A DNA stretch of 43,564 bases from an uncultured Blautia sp. (lineage in GTDB: Bacteria; Bacillota; Clostridia; Lachnospirales; Lachnospiraceae). Positions within the stretch are counted from its first letter, which is position 1. Each line of letters starts with the position of its first letter. Below are positions 35,095 to 43,462 of this stretch, piece after piece. Where the stretch lies: assembly GCA_900542045.1 (NCBI GenBank), contig UQMI01000029.1, positions 1 through 43,564 of the forward strand, in the 5' to 3' direction. The notes beneath the pieces are model-generated. The model was not told the origin of the DNA. It did not search any database and was given only the letters and a program-made list of their open reading frames with translations. Made by a program: the position numbers and the translations under genes.

Positions 35095-36685
35095 GCTCTG
35101 TCCTGTATTTTGAGGGTGATACCCCGAACTTTCTCTTGAAAACATAGCTGAAATAATTAGGATCTGTATAACCCACATGCTTCGCTATGATATAGCTTTT
35201 TTCGTTGGTTCGGATGAGCAGCCTGGAAGCCTGAATCATCCGGTAATCAGTCAGATAACCGGTAAAAGATTTTCCGGTTTCCTTCTTAAAGATCGTAGAA
35301 AAATAGGAATTGGATACCCCCAGCACCTGACAGATCTTATCCAGAGAAAGATCCTCGTCACTGTAATTGCTGCGGATATACTCCTCCGCCTTAGAGACAA
35401 AGGACTGATTGGTCCTGCTTCTCGCGCTGATCAGCCTCTCCCGGAAAGCCAGACAAATTCCGCTCAGCCAGCGGCGCAGTTCTTCCGGCTCCATGTCCAG
35501 AAGACTGATATAAACATCCTTCAGATCTCTGGAAAATTCCTCCAGCTCAATGTGATTGTTTCCTGCGAACCGGTATAAAGCGCCTACCAGTTCCATTACA
35601 TCGATATGATGCTGCTGCAGGGATTTTTCGGGAAAAGACATATGCGCCAGATATTTCGCCGCCTGATCCTGAACCTCTTCCTCTGATCCCAGACGGATCG
35701 TTTTAAAGAGCTTCGACATTTCTTCTTCGCTGCTTTCCTCTTTCTGCCTCGTTTCCTGGGGAGCAATTTCCCGGATATTAATGGCCCGGGAAGCTCCGTA
35801 AAGCACCCGGTAGGAAACCGCCTCTCGCGCTCCACGGTAAGACTGCGCCAGCTCCAGGATATCTCTGTATGCCTGTCCCACTCCTATGGTGACCACCGCG
35901 CCAATGATCCTCTGTGCATATCTGCAGAACCTGTCGCATTCATCTGTCAGTTCTGACAGCTCATTTTCATTTTCCATCTGACAGAGCATAATCGTATTTC
36001 CCAGATAGGAAAAGCTCTTTGCTCTCCATCTCTCTCCAAGTCTTTCCTCCGCCTGTTTCTCCACAGAAGTGGCCAGCAGACGCGGATGCATATTCTCCGG
36101 AACCTGCTTGGAAGAAGTGTGGATCACAAGACAGCAATACCAGGCCGCATCGAAAGTAATCCTGTAGTCAGAAAGATATTTCTGCACTTCCTCTTTGTGA
36201 AGCCGTCCTTCAATCAGCGCTGAATAGAAATCTGCCTGCAAAAGGGGCAGAGATTCCATATAATGCTGTTCCAGTATGGCGACACTTCGCTTTTCACTGA
36301 TTTCCTGGTCCAGCTTTATCTTCATCTGTGTAAAAACATTCGTCAGCTCAACGGAATTCACAGGCTTCAGAATATACTCCTCCACCTCCAGATGCACAGC
36401 TTCTTTTGCATATTCAAACTCATCATATCCCGTCAGAAGAAGGATCTTGGTAGCGGGATAATCTGTCTTGATCCTGCCGGCCAGTTCCATCCCGTCCATA
36501 TAAGGCATCCGGATATCCGTCATTACCACATCCGGCTGAAATTCCTCCACCATCTCCAGCGCCTTTAGCCCATTTTCCGCATAACCGATCACCGAAAAGC
36601 CCAACCCTTCCCAGTTGATTTTTTTCATGATGACCTGTATTACTTCTTCTTCATCATCAACCAAAAGAACTGTATATCGATTCAT
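35075..36685 (-). CDS. YesN-type response regulator with AraC DNA-binding domain
   Basis: A 536-residue regulator. Receiver 1-120 with Asp57 in VVMTDIRMP and Lys in YILKPVNS; a long middle region (about 130-420) as in YesN proteins; C-terminal AraC-type double helix-turn-helix (about 430-532: LSLDKICQVLGVSNSYFSTIFKKETG and IAKHVGYTDPNYFSYVFKRKFG). RBS GGAGAGAG. It should activate sugar uptake genes on phosphorylation by the overlapping kinase gene's product; the mgl operon 300 bases upstream is the natural target. Confidence 0.93.
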   Translation of the reverse strand: MNRYTVLLVDDEEEVIQVIMKKINWEGLGFSVIGYAENGLKALEMVEEFQPDVVMTDIRMPYMDGMELAGRIKTDYPATKILLLTGYDEFEYAKEAVHLEVEEYILKPVNSVELTNVFTQMKIKLDQEISEKRSVAILEQHYMESLPLLQADFYSALIEGRLHKEEVQKYLSDYRITFDAAWYCCLVIHTSSKQVPENMHPRLLATSVEKQAEERLGERWRAKSFSYLGNTIMLCQMENENELSELTDECDRFCRYAQRIIGAVVTIGVGQAYRDILELAQSYRGAREAVSYRVLYGASRAINIREIAPQETRQKEESSEEEMSKLFKTIRLGSEEEVQDQAAKYLAHMSFPEKSLQQHHIDVMELVGALYRFAGNNHIELEEFSRDLKDVYISLLDMEPEELRRWLSGICLAFRERLISARSRTNQSFVSKAEEYIRSNYSDEDLSLDKICQVLGVSNSYFSTIFKKETGKSFTGYLTDYRMIQASRLLIRTNEKSYIIAKHVGYTDPNYFSYVFKRKFGVSPSKYRTEHGENKE

Positions 36686-36792
36686 ATTCTCTCTCCAAAC
36701 TCATATATCAGAAACGGATCCTGAAAACCCGTTCTTTTTCATTTTCGAAACGAAGCCATCCTCCAGGCAGCCTGCGTTTCCACCATTGTTGT

Positions 36793-36821
36793 ATTATAGC
36801 AAATATCTTCTGTTCTGTCAG
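36793..36821 (-). promoter_or_regulatory. Promoter of the sensing operon (yesN-yesM-binding proteins)
   Basis: Minus-strand CTGACA (36816-36821), 17 bases, TATAAT (36793-36798) preceded by TGC, an extended -10. Transcript start near 36786. It makes the sensor genes independent of the mgl promoter. The rest of the 305-base gap 36686-36990 contains only the mgl terminator. Confidence 0.75.
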
Positions 36822-36924
36822 CAAGTCCTTTCATTTTTCCAAATTCTTCCTGACAGCCAATCAAATAAACTGACTTTGCCTTTTCTGTGAGAATCAGAAC
36901 ATGGAAAAACAGCCAAAAGAGCCA

Positions 36925-36965
36925 GAAAAAAACAGCGCATGGATGTCTGAAAGACCTCCATGCGC
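36925..36965 (-). terminator. mglBAC terminator
   Basis: Minus-strand hairpin GCGCATGGA-GTCT / AGAC-TCCATGCGC with one mismatch (36935-36965), followed by TGTTTTTTT, 26 bases past the mglC stop. Confidence 0.9.
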
Positions 36966-36990
36966 CAGCACTTCAAGCAGAAATATAAGA

Positions 36991-38640
36991 TTATTTTTTC
37001 TGTACGTATTTCAGACAGTCAAGAGTTACAGCTACCAGGATGATAATACCTGAGAATACGAACTGCAGGTTTGTATCAATACCCAGAATGGTAAGGGAAT
37101 AAGTCAGAGCGGTGAAGATCAGTACACCAACTACCACACCTGAAATCTTACCGATACCACCGGTAAAGGATACACCACCTACTACACAGGCTGCGATGGC
37201 GTCTGTCTCCCAGCCCTGGCCATATGCGGCAGAACCGGAACCTACCATTCGCAGACATTCCAGCCAGGAACCAAATCCATAAAGGATACCGGCCATTACG
37301 AAAGCGCCTACTGTAACAGCAAATACGGAAATACCGGAAACAGCTGCCGCTTCCGGGTTACCGCCTACAGCATACAGATTCTTACCAAAAGTCGTCTTAT
37401 TCCAGATGAACCATACAATGACAACAGCTGCCACTGCCCAGATGATGATGGTCGGGAATCCGTTTACCTTCGGAATCACCATATTCGGAATTGTCGGCTC
37501 GATAGCACCAAAGGATACACCCTTTGTTGCATAGGTAACAAGACCAAAGATCATCAGCATGTTTGCCATTGTGGAAATGAACGGATGCATTTTAAATTTC
37601 GCGGTGAAAAAGCCTGCAATGGTAGTAAAGATCGTACAGAAGATAATACACATGATCAATGCAAAGATCATTCTCACTACAATAGGCAATCCGGTGAAAT
37701 CAAAAATATGTCCGAACACGCCACCGGTATTGATACCCTGGTGCATGATAATGGTGGCTGTGGTCATACCCATACCAACCATACGTCCAATGGAAAGGTC
37801 AGTACCAGCTAACAGGATCAGGCCTGCTACACCAAGAGCCAGGAACATTCTGGGTGATGCCTGCTGCAGAATGTTCAGAACGTTATTGTATGTCAGCAGC
37901 GAAGAACCTTTCAGTACCGGAGTGATGATACACAGGGCAATAAACACCAGAATGATTGCAATATACAGACCATTTCTCAGAAGGAACTGTCTGCGGTTAA
38001 AGGTGTATTTGTAGTTTTCAAACTTCTGCGCTCTTGACTCCATAAATGTGAATTTGGACATACGGAGCAGGTCGATCAGATGATATTTGTGGGTAAAGGC
38101 TGCATGCCTTCTGTCTTTGATCTCCTGATAATCCTTCTCCAGTTCCATTTTCGCATCAAACTGACGATTCTTATAAACATAATTCTCGTCCTTCTGCTCC
38201 TGGTGAGAAGAAAGCTTGGAGATGATCTCCTGATGCTCTTTTGCCAGTTCAGCCATTCTCTTATCGTATTTTTCTTTGGCTTTAACTTTTTCCTGCTCAC
38301 AGCTTTCCTTAACCGGCTGGTAATATTCTTTATCAAAATGCTCTTTCAGGTAGCTGACACCCTGATCGATCAGTTTGGAAACCTGATCTTTATTCTTAGC
38401 CTCCACAGCTCTTGCTGCTTCCAGACGTTTGTTCAGTTCCTGCAGACGGTTTTCCTTTTCCCCTTTGTTAAGAGTACGGTCTCTCTTTACACCGTCAATG
38501 GTGTTCTGAAGAGAAACGACCTGATCTGTACCATCTTTTCTCAGGACGTCGATCTGCTCCTGGATTTTTCCAATATAATCGTCAATGGGCTGACGCAGTT
38601 TCATTTCCTGCTCAGCACTCAGAATCCTGTCATTCGCCAT
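36991..38640 (-). CDS. mglC: Galactose/methylgalactoside ABC permease with N-terminal coiled-coil extension
   Basis: A 549-residue permease, about 210 longer than E. coli MglC. The membrane part (about 222-549) is a clear BPD_transp_2/MglC domain: ALGVAGLILLAGTDLSIGRMVG, TTFGKNLYAVGGNPEAAAVSGI, DAIAACVVGGVSFTGGIG, and the end LDCLKYVQKK. Residues 1-220 are hydrophilic, highly charged and helix-prone (repeating Lys/Glu/Gln runs, few Pro or Gly), with no signal peptide, so they should lie in the cytoplasm near MglA. RBS GGGAGAGGG. It starts 18 bases after mglA. No frameshift is needed to join the two parts. Confidence 0.92.
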   Translation of the reverse strand: MANDRILSAEQEMKLRQPIDDYIGKIQEQIDVLRKDGTDQVVSLQNTIDGVKRDRTLNKGEKENRLQELNKRLEAARAVEAKNKDQVSKLIDQGVSYLKEHFDKEYYQPVKESCEQEKVKAKEKYDKRMAELAKEHQEIISKLSSHQEQKDENYVYKNRQFDAKMELEKDYQEIKDRRHAAFTHKYHLIDLLRMSKFTFMESRAQKFENYKYTFNRRQFLLRNGLYIAIILVFIALCIITPVLKGSSLLTYNNVLNILQQASPRMFLALGVAGLILLAGTDLSIGRMVGMGMTTATIIMHQGINTGGVFGHIFDFTGLPIVVRMIFALIMCIIFCTIFTTIAGFFTAKFKMHPFISTMANMLMIFGLVTYATKGVSFGAIEPTIPNMVIPKVNGFPTIIIWAVAAVVIVWFIWNKTTFGKNLYAVGGNPEAAAVSGISVFAVTVGAFVMAGILYGFGSWLECLRMVGSGSAAYGQGWETDAIAACVVGGVSFTGGIGKISGVVVGVLIFTALTYSLTILGIDTNLQFVFSGIIILVAVTLDCLKYVQKK

Positions 38641-38658
38641 ATCTATCCCTCTCCCTTA

Positions 38659-40167
38659 TTATAGGTATTTTGCACTGAGCCTTAAAAGCTCTTCCTGATT
38701 TGTTTCTTTCGTGTTTACAATACCGGAAAGGTGTCCATTGGACATAACACCGATACGATTGGTGATACCCAGAATCTCCGGCATTTCCGAAGAAACAACG
38801 ATAATTGTTTTTCCCTGTTTCGCCATGTTGATGATCAGCTCATAGATTTCATACTTGGCACCTACATCAATTCCTCGGGTAGGTTCATCCATCATGAAGA
38901 CCTGAGGCTGTCTCTCCAGCCATTTTCCAAAAATAACTTTCTGCTGATTTCCGCCGGAAAGGCTGGTGATCATATCATCCGGTCCCATACACTTGGTATG
39001 CATAACCTTGATCTCATTGGCGGTTGCCTTTATCATCTTGGAATCAGAAAGGGCGATACCGGACTTATAATGATTCAGATTCGCTATAGTCGTGTTAAAG
39101 GTAAGATCCCCTTTCAGGAAAAGTCCATTGGCCTTTCGTTCTTCTGTGATCATGGCAAAACCATGATCCATGGCCTCCTTGGCACTTCCGAAATTCATCA
39201 GCTTGTTGTTAAAATACACACGTCCAGCCGCTCTGGTACGCACACCGAAAATAGTTTCCAGAAGCTCCGTACGGCCGGCTCCCACCAGACCATAAAGTCC
39301 GAAAATTTCTCCCTCACGCACCTCAAAAGAGATATCCTGCAGATGCGGCTCAAATTTTGTAGACAAATGCTGTACGGACAGGATTACATCCTTTGGCGTA
39401 TTATCCACCGGCGGGAAACGGTTTTCCAGAGAACGCCCTACCATGGCGGCGATCAGCTCATTCATATTGGTATCTTCCGCATGTTTTGTCATGACCAGAT
39501 TACCATCCCGCAGTACGGAAATATCATCGCAGATTTCAAAAATCTCATCCATCTTATGAGAAATATAGATCAGCGCAATTCCCTGCTCCTTGAGCATCCG
39601 CATCATTTCAAACAGCTTGTCTACTTCCTGTACCGTCAGAGAAGAAGTCGGCTCATCCAGAACAATTACTTTAGAATTATAAGAAATAGCCTTGGCAATT
39701 TCACACATCTGTCTCTGCGATACAGACATGTTCCGCATAGGCTGCGTCAGGTTCACGGTCATTCCCAGCTTTCGGAACAGCTCGGAAGCCTCTTTTTTCA
39801 TTCGTCCCTCATCCACAACACCCAGAGAATTCACCGGGTACCGTCCAAGGAACAGATTATCCACCACATTCCTTTCCAGACACTGATTCAATTCCTGATG
39901 AACCATTGCAATGCCGTTCTCAAGAGCATCCTTGGGTCCGGAAAAGCTTACTTCTTTACCATCCAGGTAAATGTTTCCTTCGTCCTTCTGATAAGTACCG
40001 AAAAGACATTTCATCATCGTGGATTTTCCGGCACCGTTCTCACCCATCAGACCCATAACAGTACCACGGCGTACATTCAGGTTAATGCGGTCCAGTACCC
40101 GGTTCCGGCCGAAGGATTTACTCATTCCCCGTATTGATAAAACAATGTCATCTTTCTTATCTGCCAT
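38659..40167 (-). CDS. mglA: Galactose/methylgalactoside ABC importer ATP-binding protein
   Basis: A 502-residue tandem ATPase of the sugar importer family. First half: Walker A GENGAGKST, signature-region MSVSQRQM, Walker B VIVLDEPTSS. Second half: degenerate Walker A GLVGAGRTE, signature LSGGNQQK, Walker B VFMMDEPTRG. This asymmetry is normal for MglA/RbsA. It powers import through MglC. RBS AGGAG before the ATG; preceded by a hairpin that may lower its level relative to mglB. Confidence 0.95.
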   Translation of the reverse strand: MADKKDDIVLSIRGMSKSFGRNRVLDRINLNVRRGTVMGLMGENGAGKSTMMKCLFGTYQKDEGNIYLDGKEVSFSGPKDALENGIAMVHQELNQCLERNVVDNLFLGRYPVNSLGVVDEGRMKKEASELFRKLGMTVNLTQPMRNMSVSQRQMCEIAKAISYNSKVIVLDEPTSSLTVQEVDKLFEMMRMLKEQGIALIYISHKMDEIFEICDDISVLRDGNLVMTKHAEDTNMNELIAAMVGRSLENRFPPVDNTPKDVILSVQHLSTKFEPHLQDISFEVREGEIFGLYGLVGAGRTELLETIFGVRTRAAGRVYFNNKLMNFGSAKEAMDHGFAMITEERKANGLFLKGDLTFNTTIANLNHYKSGIALSDSKMIKATANEIKVMHTKCMGPDDMITSLSGGNQQKVIFGKWLERQPQVFMMDEPTRGIDVGAKYEIYELIINMAKQGKTIIVVSSEMPEILGITNRIGVMSNGHLSGIVNTKETNQEELLRLSAKYL

Positions 40168-40203
40168 TATTTTTTACTCCTGTTTATTATGTACTCATAG
40201 TTT

Positions 40204-40251
40204 AAAAGGAGCCGGAGCTGCCACAGCCGTATCCTGCGGCAGCCCCAGCCC
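40204..40251 (-). terminator. Intercistronic hairpin between mglB and mglA
   Basis: Strong GC-rich minus-strand hairpin (arms GGGCTGGGGCTGCC and GGCAGCTCCGGCTCC, near-complementary) followed by only four T. A partial terminator or mRNA-stabilising stem, as commonly found after binding-protein genes. Confidence 0.6.
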
Positions 40252-40281
40252 GTTTCCTTCAAGAATGCTAATCTTTTCTGC

Positions 40282-41613
40282 TTACTGGCTCAGTATTGCT
40301 GTATAGGAAGCTGCGTTGTCTGTCTTAACCATGTTGATAGCAAATGCGTCATACTGGCTCGGGTTTCCAAGACGGTTGGTAATATTGGACTCTGTCTGTC
40401 CGTCACCACCGATATAGTCAACCTCAAGGTTCATTAAGTCATCGTAATTCTGAAGCAGCGGCTGATAGGTGGAACTCAGGAAGTTATCAGATGCATTGTA
40501 AATATTCAGCCAAACTTTCTTGGAAGGATGTGAACTTTCATCCAGCTGATTGGATACAGGCTCATAAACCTTTGTAGAATCTGTAAAGTCCTGATAGTTT
40601 TCAGCAGTAACTGCTACGTTCAATGCGTAGTAAGAACGCTCTTCCTCATTATATACATATACATCATCGGAAAGTACGTTTCCAGCTTCATCTGCAGTAC
40701 CGATACCGGTATCAATATCTACTCCGTCCAGTGCGTTACGAAGAACACGAAGAGTCAGATAAGCCTGTACGTCTGCATGCTGGCTGATTGTTCCGCCATA
40801 GCCTTCTGCAATAGCTGCAACTGCGTCGTTATTTGCGTCATAACCGAAGGTCGGTACATTGTTGTCTTTGGACCATGCATTGAACATGGACATTCCCATA
40901 CCATCATTGTTGGAAACAACTACATCGATCTGATCACCGAAAGAAGAAGACCAGGTTCCAATTGCGTTACCTGCTGTAGCAGCATCCCATGTAGCACCTG
41001 CGGAGTTCTTCATTTCCTGAGAAGCCAACTCACGAACTGTGTAGGTCTGTCCATCGATTTCAAGAGTTCCGTCCTGAACAGCGGTTGCAGAGCCATCTGT
41101 ATTTGTTCCGATCGGTTCGCTGTTGATGCTTCCGTCTTTCTCAACGCCTGTGCCAAGAGCCTTACGAACACCTCTTGTACGGGCAATAGAATCGTTATGT
41201 CCGATATCACCGATTGCAAGTACATAACCGATCACGCCGTCACCGTTACGGTCGATGGAATCGATATTTGCTTCGATGTAATCCTTAACCATGGTTCCCT
41301 GCAGTTCAGCGCCCTGATTTGCATCGAATCCTACATAATATGTATCATCGTTGAAGCTTAAAGCTGCCATATCCAATTCTCCGGTGGAGCTGTTGGATGG
41401 CTGACGGTTGAACCATACCAGTGGTTTGTCACTGTTTGCTACTGTTCCGGATTCAGCTGCTGCATCACCTGAGTCAGCTGCCTCTGTAGCTTCAGCAGTA
41501 TCGGTGCTTTCTGTTGAAGAAGTATCCGACTCTGCAGAAGATCCTCCGCCGCATGCTGTGGCGGAAAGTCCAAACAGAACCGCCATTGTCAGTGCAATCA
41601 TCCTTTTTTTCAT
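40282..41613 (-). CDS. mglB: Galactose-binding lipoprotein, circularly permuted
   Basis: A 443-residue extracellular lipoprotein, first gene of mglBAC. Signal LFGLSATAC (Cys21) and a Ser/Thr/Glu/Ala linker to about 60. The fold then begins at what is normally strand 4: KPLVWFNRQPS (63-73), TYYVGFDANQ, the Ca-type loop DRNGDGVIGYVLAIGDIGH (121-139), VVVSNNDGMGMSMFNAW (231-247), TFGYDANNDAVAAI, and YYALNVAVTAENYQDF (328-343), which in MglB is the C-terminus. After a linker, KVWLNIYNASDNFLSS (366-381), LEVDYIGGDGQTESN and FAINMVKTDNAASYTAIL (424-441) supply the normal N-terminal unit. An insertion lies at about 160-200. RBS GGAAGGAG. Confidence 0.9.
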   Translation of the reverse strand: MKKRMIALTMAVLFGLSATACGGGSSAESDTSSTESTDTAEATEAADSGDAAAESGTVANSDKPLVWFNRQPSNSSTGELDMAALSFNDDTYYVGFDANQGAELQGTMVKDYIEANIDSIDRNGDGVIGYVLAIGDIGHNDSIARTRGVRKALGTGVEKDGSINSEPIGTNTDGSATAVQDGTLEIDGQTYTVRELASQEMKNSAGATWDAATAGNAIGTWSSSFGDQIDVVVSNNDGMGMSMFNAWSKDNNVPTFGYDANNDAVAAIAEGYGGTISQHADVQAYLTLRVLRNALDGVDIDTGIGTADEAGNVLSDDVYVYNEEERSYYALNVAVTAENYQDFTDSTKVYEPVSNQLDESSHPSKKVWLNIYNASDNFLSSTYQPLLQNYDDLMNLEVDYIGGDGQTESNITNRLGNPSQYDAFAINMVKTDNAASYTAILSQ

Positions 41614-41671
41614 ATTCACTTTCTCCTTCCCTTTTTGCACACGGATCACCGTGCCCTTTGTTTATATTGAC

Positions 41672-41717
41672 AGTATAGAGAAAAATCCCAAAAGAAAACA
41701 TAGAATTTTTTTCTATG
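41672..41717 (-). promoter_or_regulatory. mgl promoter with upstream inverted repeat
   Basis: Minus-strand TATACT (-10, 41672-41677); the -35 position (41695-41700) reads TGTTTT, a poor match. Beside it lies the inverted repeat CATAGAA-N5-TTCTATG (41699-41717), which would contact an activator. A YesN-type activator fits. The remainder of the 306-base gap 41614-41919 contains the MFS terminator and nothing else clear; no catabolite-response element was recognised. Confidence 0.5.
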
Positions 41718-41872
41718 CTCATTGAAATTTTTAAGATTTTATTGTTCATATGTAACAATGCACGCCATCCTCTGCCCCGTCTGTCTGCGCAAAAAGCAGA
41801 GAAAACTGTCGAATTTCCTGTAAATCCATAAAAAAGGCCCGGCAGAACAGCCAAAAAAAGCCCGGCAGAGCA

Positions 41873-41901
41873 CTAAAATCGGGGCCGTACAACACGGCCC
41901 C
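41873..41901 (-). terminator. Terminator of the MFS gene
   Basis: Minus-strand hairpin GGGGCCGT / ACGGCCCC with a 5-base loop (41881-41901), then GATTTTAG, 18 bases past the stop. Two direct GCCGGGC copies, each followed by a T-run (41830-41870), may be a back-up. Confidence 0.75.
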
Positions 41902-41919
41902 GGGTATCTGAAGCATTTC

Positions 41920-43212
41920 TTATTTTTCTTCCGAATATTGATATTTTTTCAGTACACGTCCAAATACCAGACAGATCATTGTCCCGGTGATCCCCAGAAG
42001 AAACAGCATCAGCGCCGCACCGGATCCCTTTCCGCTTCCGAAAAGGACCGCCAGCAAACTGCCGGCCCCTGCAGAAGCCATCACCGGTTCGCAGACATGA
42101 TCGATCAGAAAGCCTCCCAGCAGCGTTCCGATGGGTATCGTAAAAAACTGCAGGGTATTTCTGCAGGAATACACTCTGCCCTGCATTTCCACAGGAATCG
42201 AAGTCCGCAGGACCACATCCAGGTTTGCATTCATAACCGGTACCAGAAGCCATCCGATCAGCTGGCCCAGACACCAGAACACCGGCGTCCTGGTAAAAGG
42301 CAGCAGATAATTTTCTGTGCCAAGAGAGATCAGCATGGTCAGGTAAATGACACGGATCCGGTCTTTCGGTGCAGGCAGCAGTGTCACCAAAAAACTGCCT
42401 GTTAAAGCAGCAATGCCTGCACAGGAACTGACAATGCCAAGAACGGCTTCCCCTCCATTTTCTCTGGGCAGGATAAATGCCGGCAGAGCCACTTCGAATG
42501 CGGAAGCCACAAAGTTGACACCTGCCAGAAACAGGATCAGCACCAGGATCAGCTTATGATCCCGAAGATAGCTCAGACCCTCTTTTACTGTCATCAACAG
42601 AGAAGCATTCCTGTCTTCCGGTTGCTGAGTCACCGAAGGAAGCTTCACCCCGAAAAGCAGTGCGAAAAAAGCCACGGCAAATGTAAGCAGATCCACACAG
42701 ATGACCAGTTCCATACCAGCCGCTGCAAACAATGCGGTGGCAAATACCGGATTCAGGATCGTGATCAGCGAATTGGAAAACGACCGCAGCCCACTGGTCT
42801 TCTGATAATAGCTTTTCGGTATGATCAGGGTCATTGCCACATCACTGGCCGGCTGCTGCAGTGTATTCATCAGACCGCTGAGCAGATTCAGCAGGTACAG
42901 ATGCACCGGCTTCAGCATTCCTGCCCGCAGCAGGACCAGTACAGACAGCGTGGAAAAAGCCGCAAATGTATCGCAGACAAGCATTACCTTCTTCTTGTCC
43001 CACCGGTCGCTGAGGGCTCCGGCAAAGATGCTCATCAGCACATACGGCGCGTAGGTACAGACAGACAGCAGCGCTGTCTGCAGTGCGGATCCCGTCCTCT
43101 CGTACACCCAGAGCGTCAGGGCAAAACCTGTCATGGCGCTCCCAAGCTGGGAAAAAGACTGTGTACTCCACAAAATAAGAAACGTCTTTAAATCCTTTAT
43201 AAAATTTTTCAT
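41920..43212 (-). CDS. MFS efflux transporter, Mef-like
   Basis: A 430-residue membrane protein with about 12 helices, of the MFS group that includes macrolide pumps of the Mef type. Landmarks: WSTQSFSQLGSAMTGFALTLWVYERTGSALQTAL (helix 1-2), motif A GALSDRWDKKKVML, NSLITILNPVFATALF, MQGRVYSCRNTLQFF. The ATG at 43212 gives a usual N-terminus (MKNFIKDLKTFLILW); AAAGGAG and AAGGA lie upstream. A longer in-frame start at 43302 exists, also behind a hairpin. The leader carries a short peptide gene and hairpins, suggesting drug-induced expression. Substrate not proven. Confidence 0.88.
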   Translation of the reverse strand: MKNFIKDLKTFLILWSTQSFSQLGSAMTGFALTLWVYERTGSALQTALLSVCTYAPYVLMSIFAGALSDRWDKKKVMLVCDTFAAFSTLSVLVLLRAGMLKPVHLYLLNLLSGLMNTLQQPASDVAMTLIIPKSYYQKTSGLRSFSNSLITILNPVFATALFAAAGMELVICVDLLTFAVAFFALLFGVKLPSVTQQPEDRNASLLMTVKEGLSYLRDHKLILVLILFLAGVNFVASAFEVALPAFILPRENGGEAVLGIVSSCAGIAALTGSFLVTLLPAPKDRIRVIYLTMLISLGTENYLLPFTRTPVFWCLGQLIGWLLVPVMNANLDVVLRTSIPVEMQGRVYSCRNTLQFFTIPIGTLLGGFLIDHVCEPVMASAGAGSLLAVLFGSGKGSGAALMLFLLGITGTMICLVFGRVLKKYQYSEEK

Positions 43213-43296
43213 GATATCCTTTGCTCCTTTGATCTTATTTATTAAAATCCGGCAGCAAAGTCTGAGGATTCCGTCATGACATAAACTGACGTTTTC

Positions 43297-43328
43297 CTCC
43301 ATGCAGCATCCTCAAACTCTGCATGGAG
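43297..43328 (-). promoter_or_regulatory. Leader hairpin overlapping the leader peptide
   Basis: Perfect 10-base stem CTCCATGCAG / CTGCATGGAG with a 12-base loop. The first arm lies within the last codons of the leader peptide; the second masks GGAG of a downstream GGAGG and the alternative ATG at 43302. A ribosome stalled on the peptide would open it. Confidence 0.6.
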
Positions 43329-43350
43329 CAGCTGCAATGCACAACCTCAT
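43312..43350 (-). CDS. Putative leader peptide MRLCIAAAPCRV
   Basis: A 12-codon reading frame, ATG at 43348-43350, TGA at 43312-43314, preceded by GGAGG with an ideal 8-base spacing. It starts MRL, the motif at which macrolide-bound ribosomes stall in the ErmD leader. Its position between promoter and pump gene, inside a hairpin, is that of an attenuation peptide. Too short for coding statistics. Confidence 0.5.
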   Translation of the reverse strand: MRLCIAAAPCRV

Positions 43351-43394
43351 AAGTATTTCCTCCATCTGCTTTATTTTTTCCTGCCAGAACAGCC

Positions 43395-43444
43395 GTCCGA
43401 AAACAGAAAACCCGAAAGAGGTTTCTTCCTCTGCTTCTTCGGAC
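43395..43444 (-). promoter_or_regulatory. Competing hairpins in the MFS leader (attenuator-like)
   Basis: On the minus strand, CCGAA (43438-43442) can pair with TTCGG (43412-43416) around an AGAGG/CCTCT stem, followed by GTTTTCTGTTTT, shaped like a terminator. The same CCGAA, as GTCCGAA (43438-43444), can instead pair with TTCGGAC (43395-43401). The two are mutually exclusive. Confidence 0.5.
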
Positions 43445-43462
43445 CGGAGACTGGACAGTGTA

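Noticed and set aside
38731..40137. A 468-codon plus-strand open frame opposite mglA
   Set aside because: Very long but wholly antisense to a gene with all ABC ATPase motifs; the translation is His/Arg/Ile-rich with no domain pattern. It follows from codon choice in mglA.
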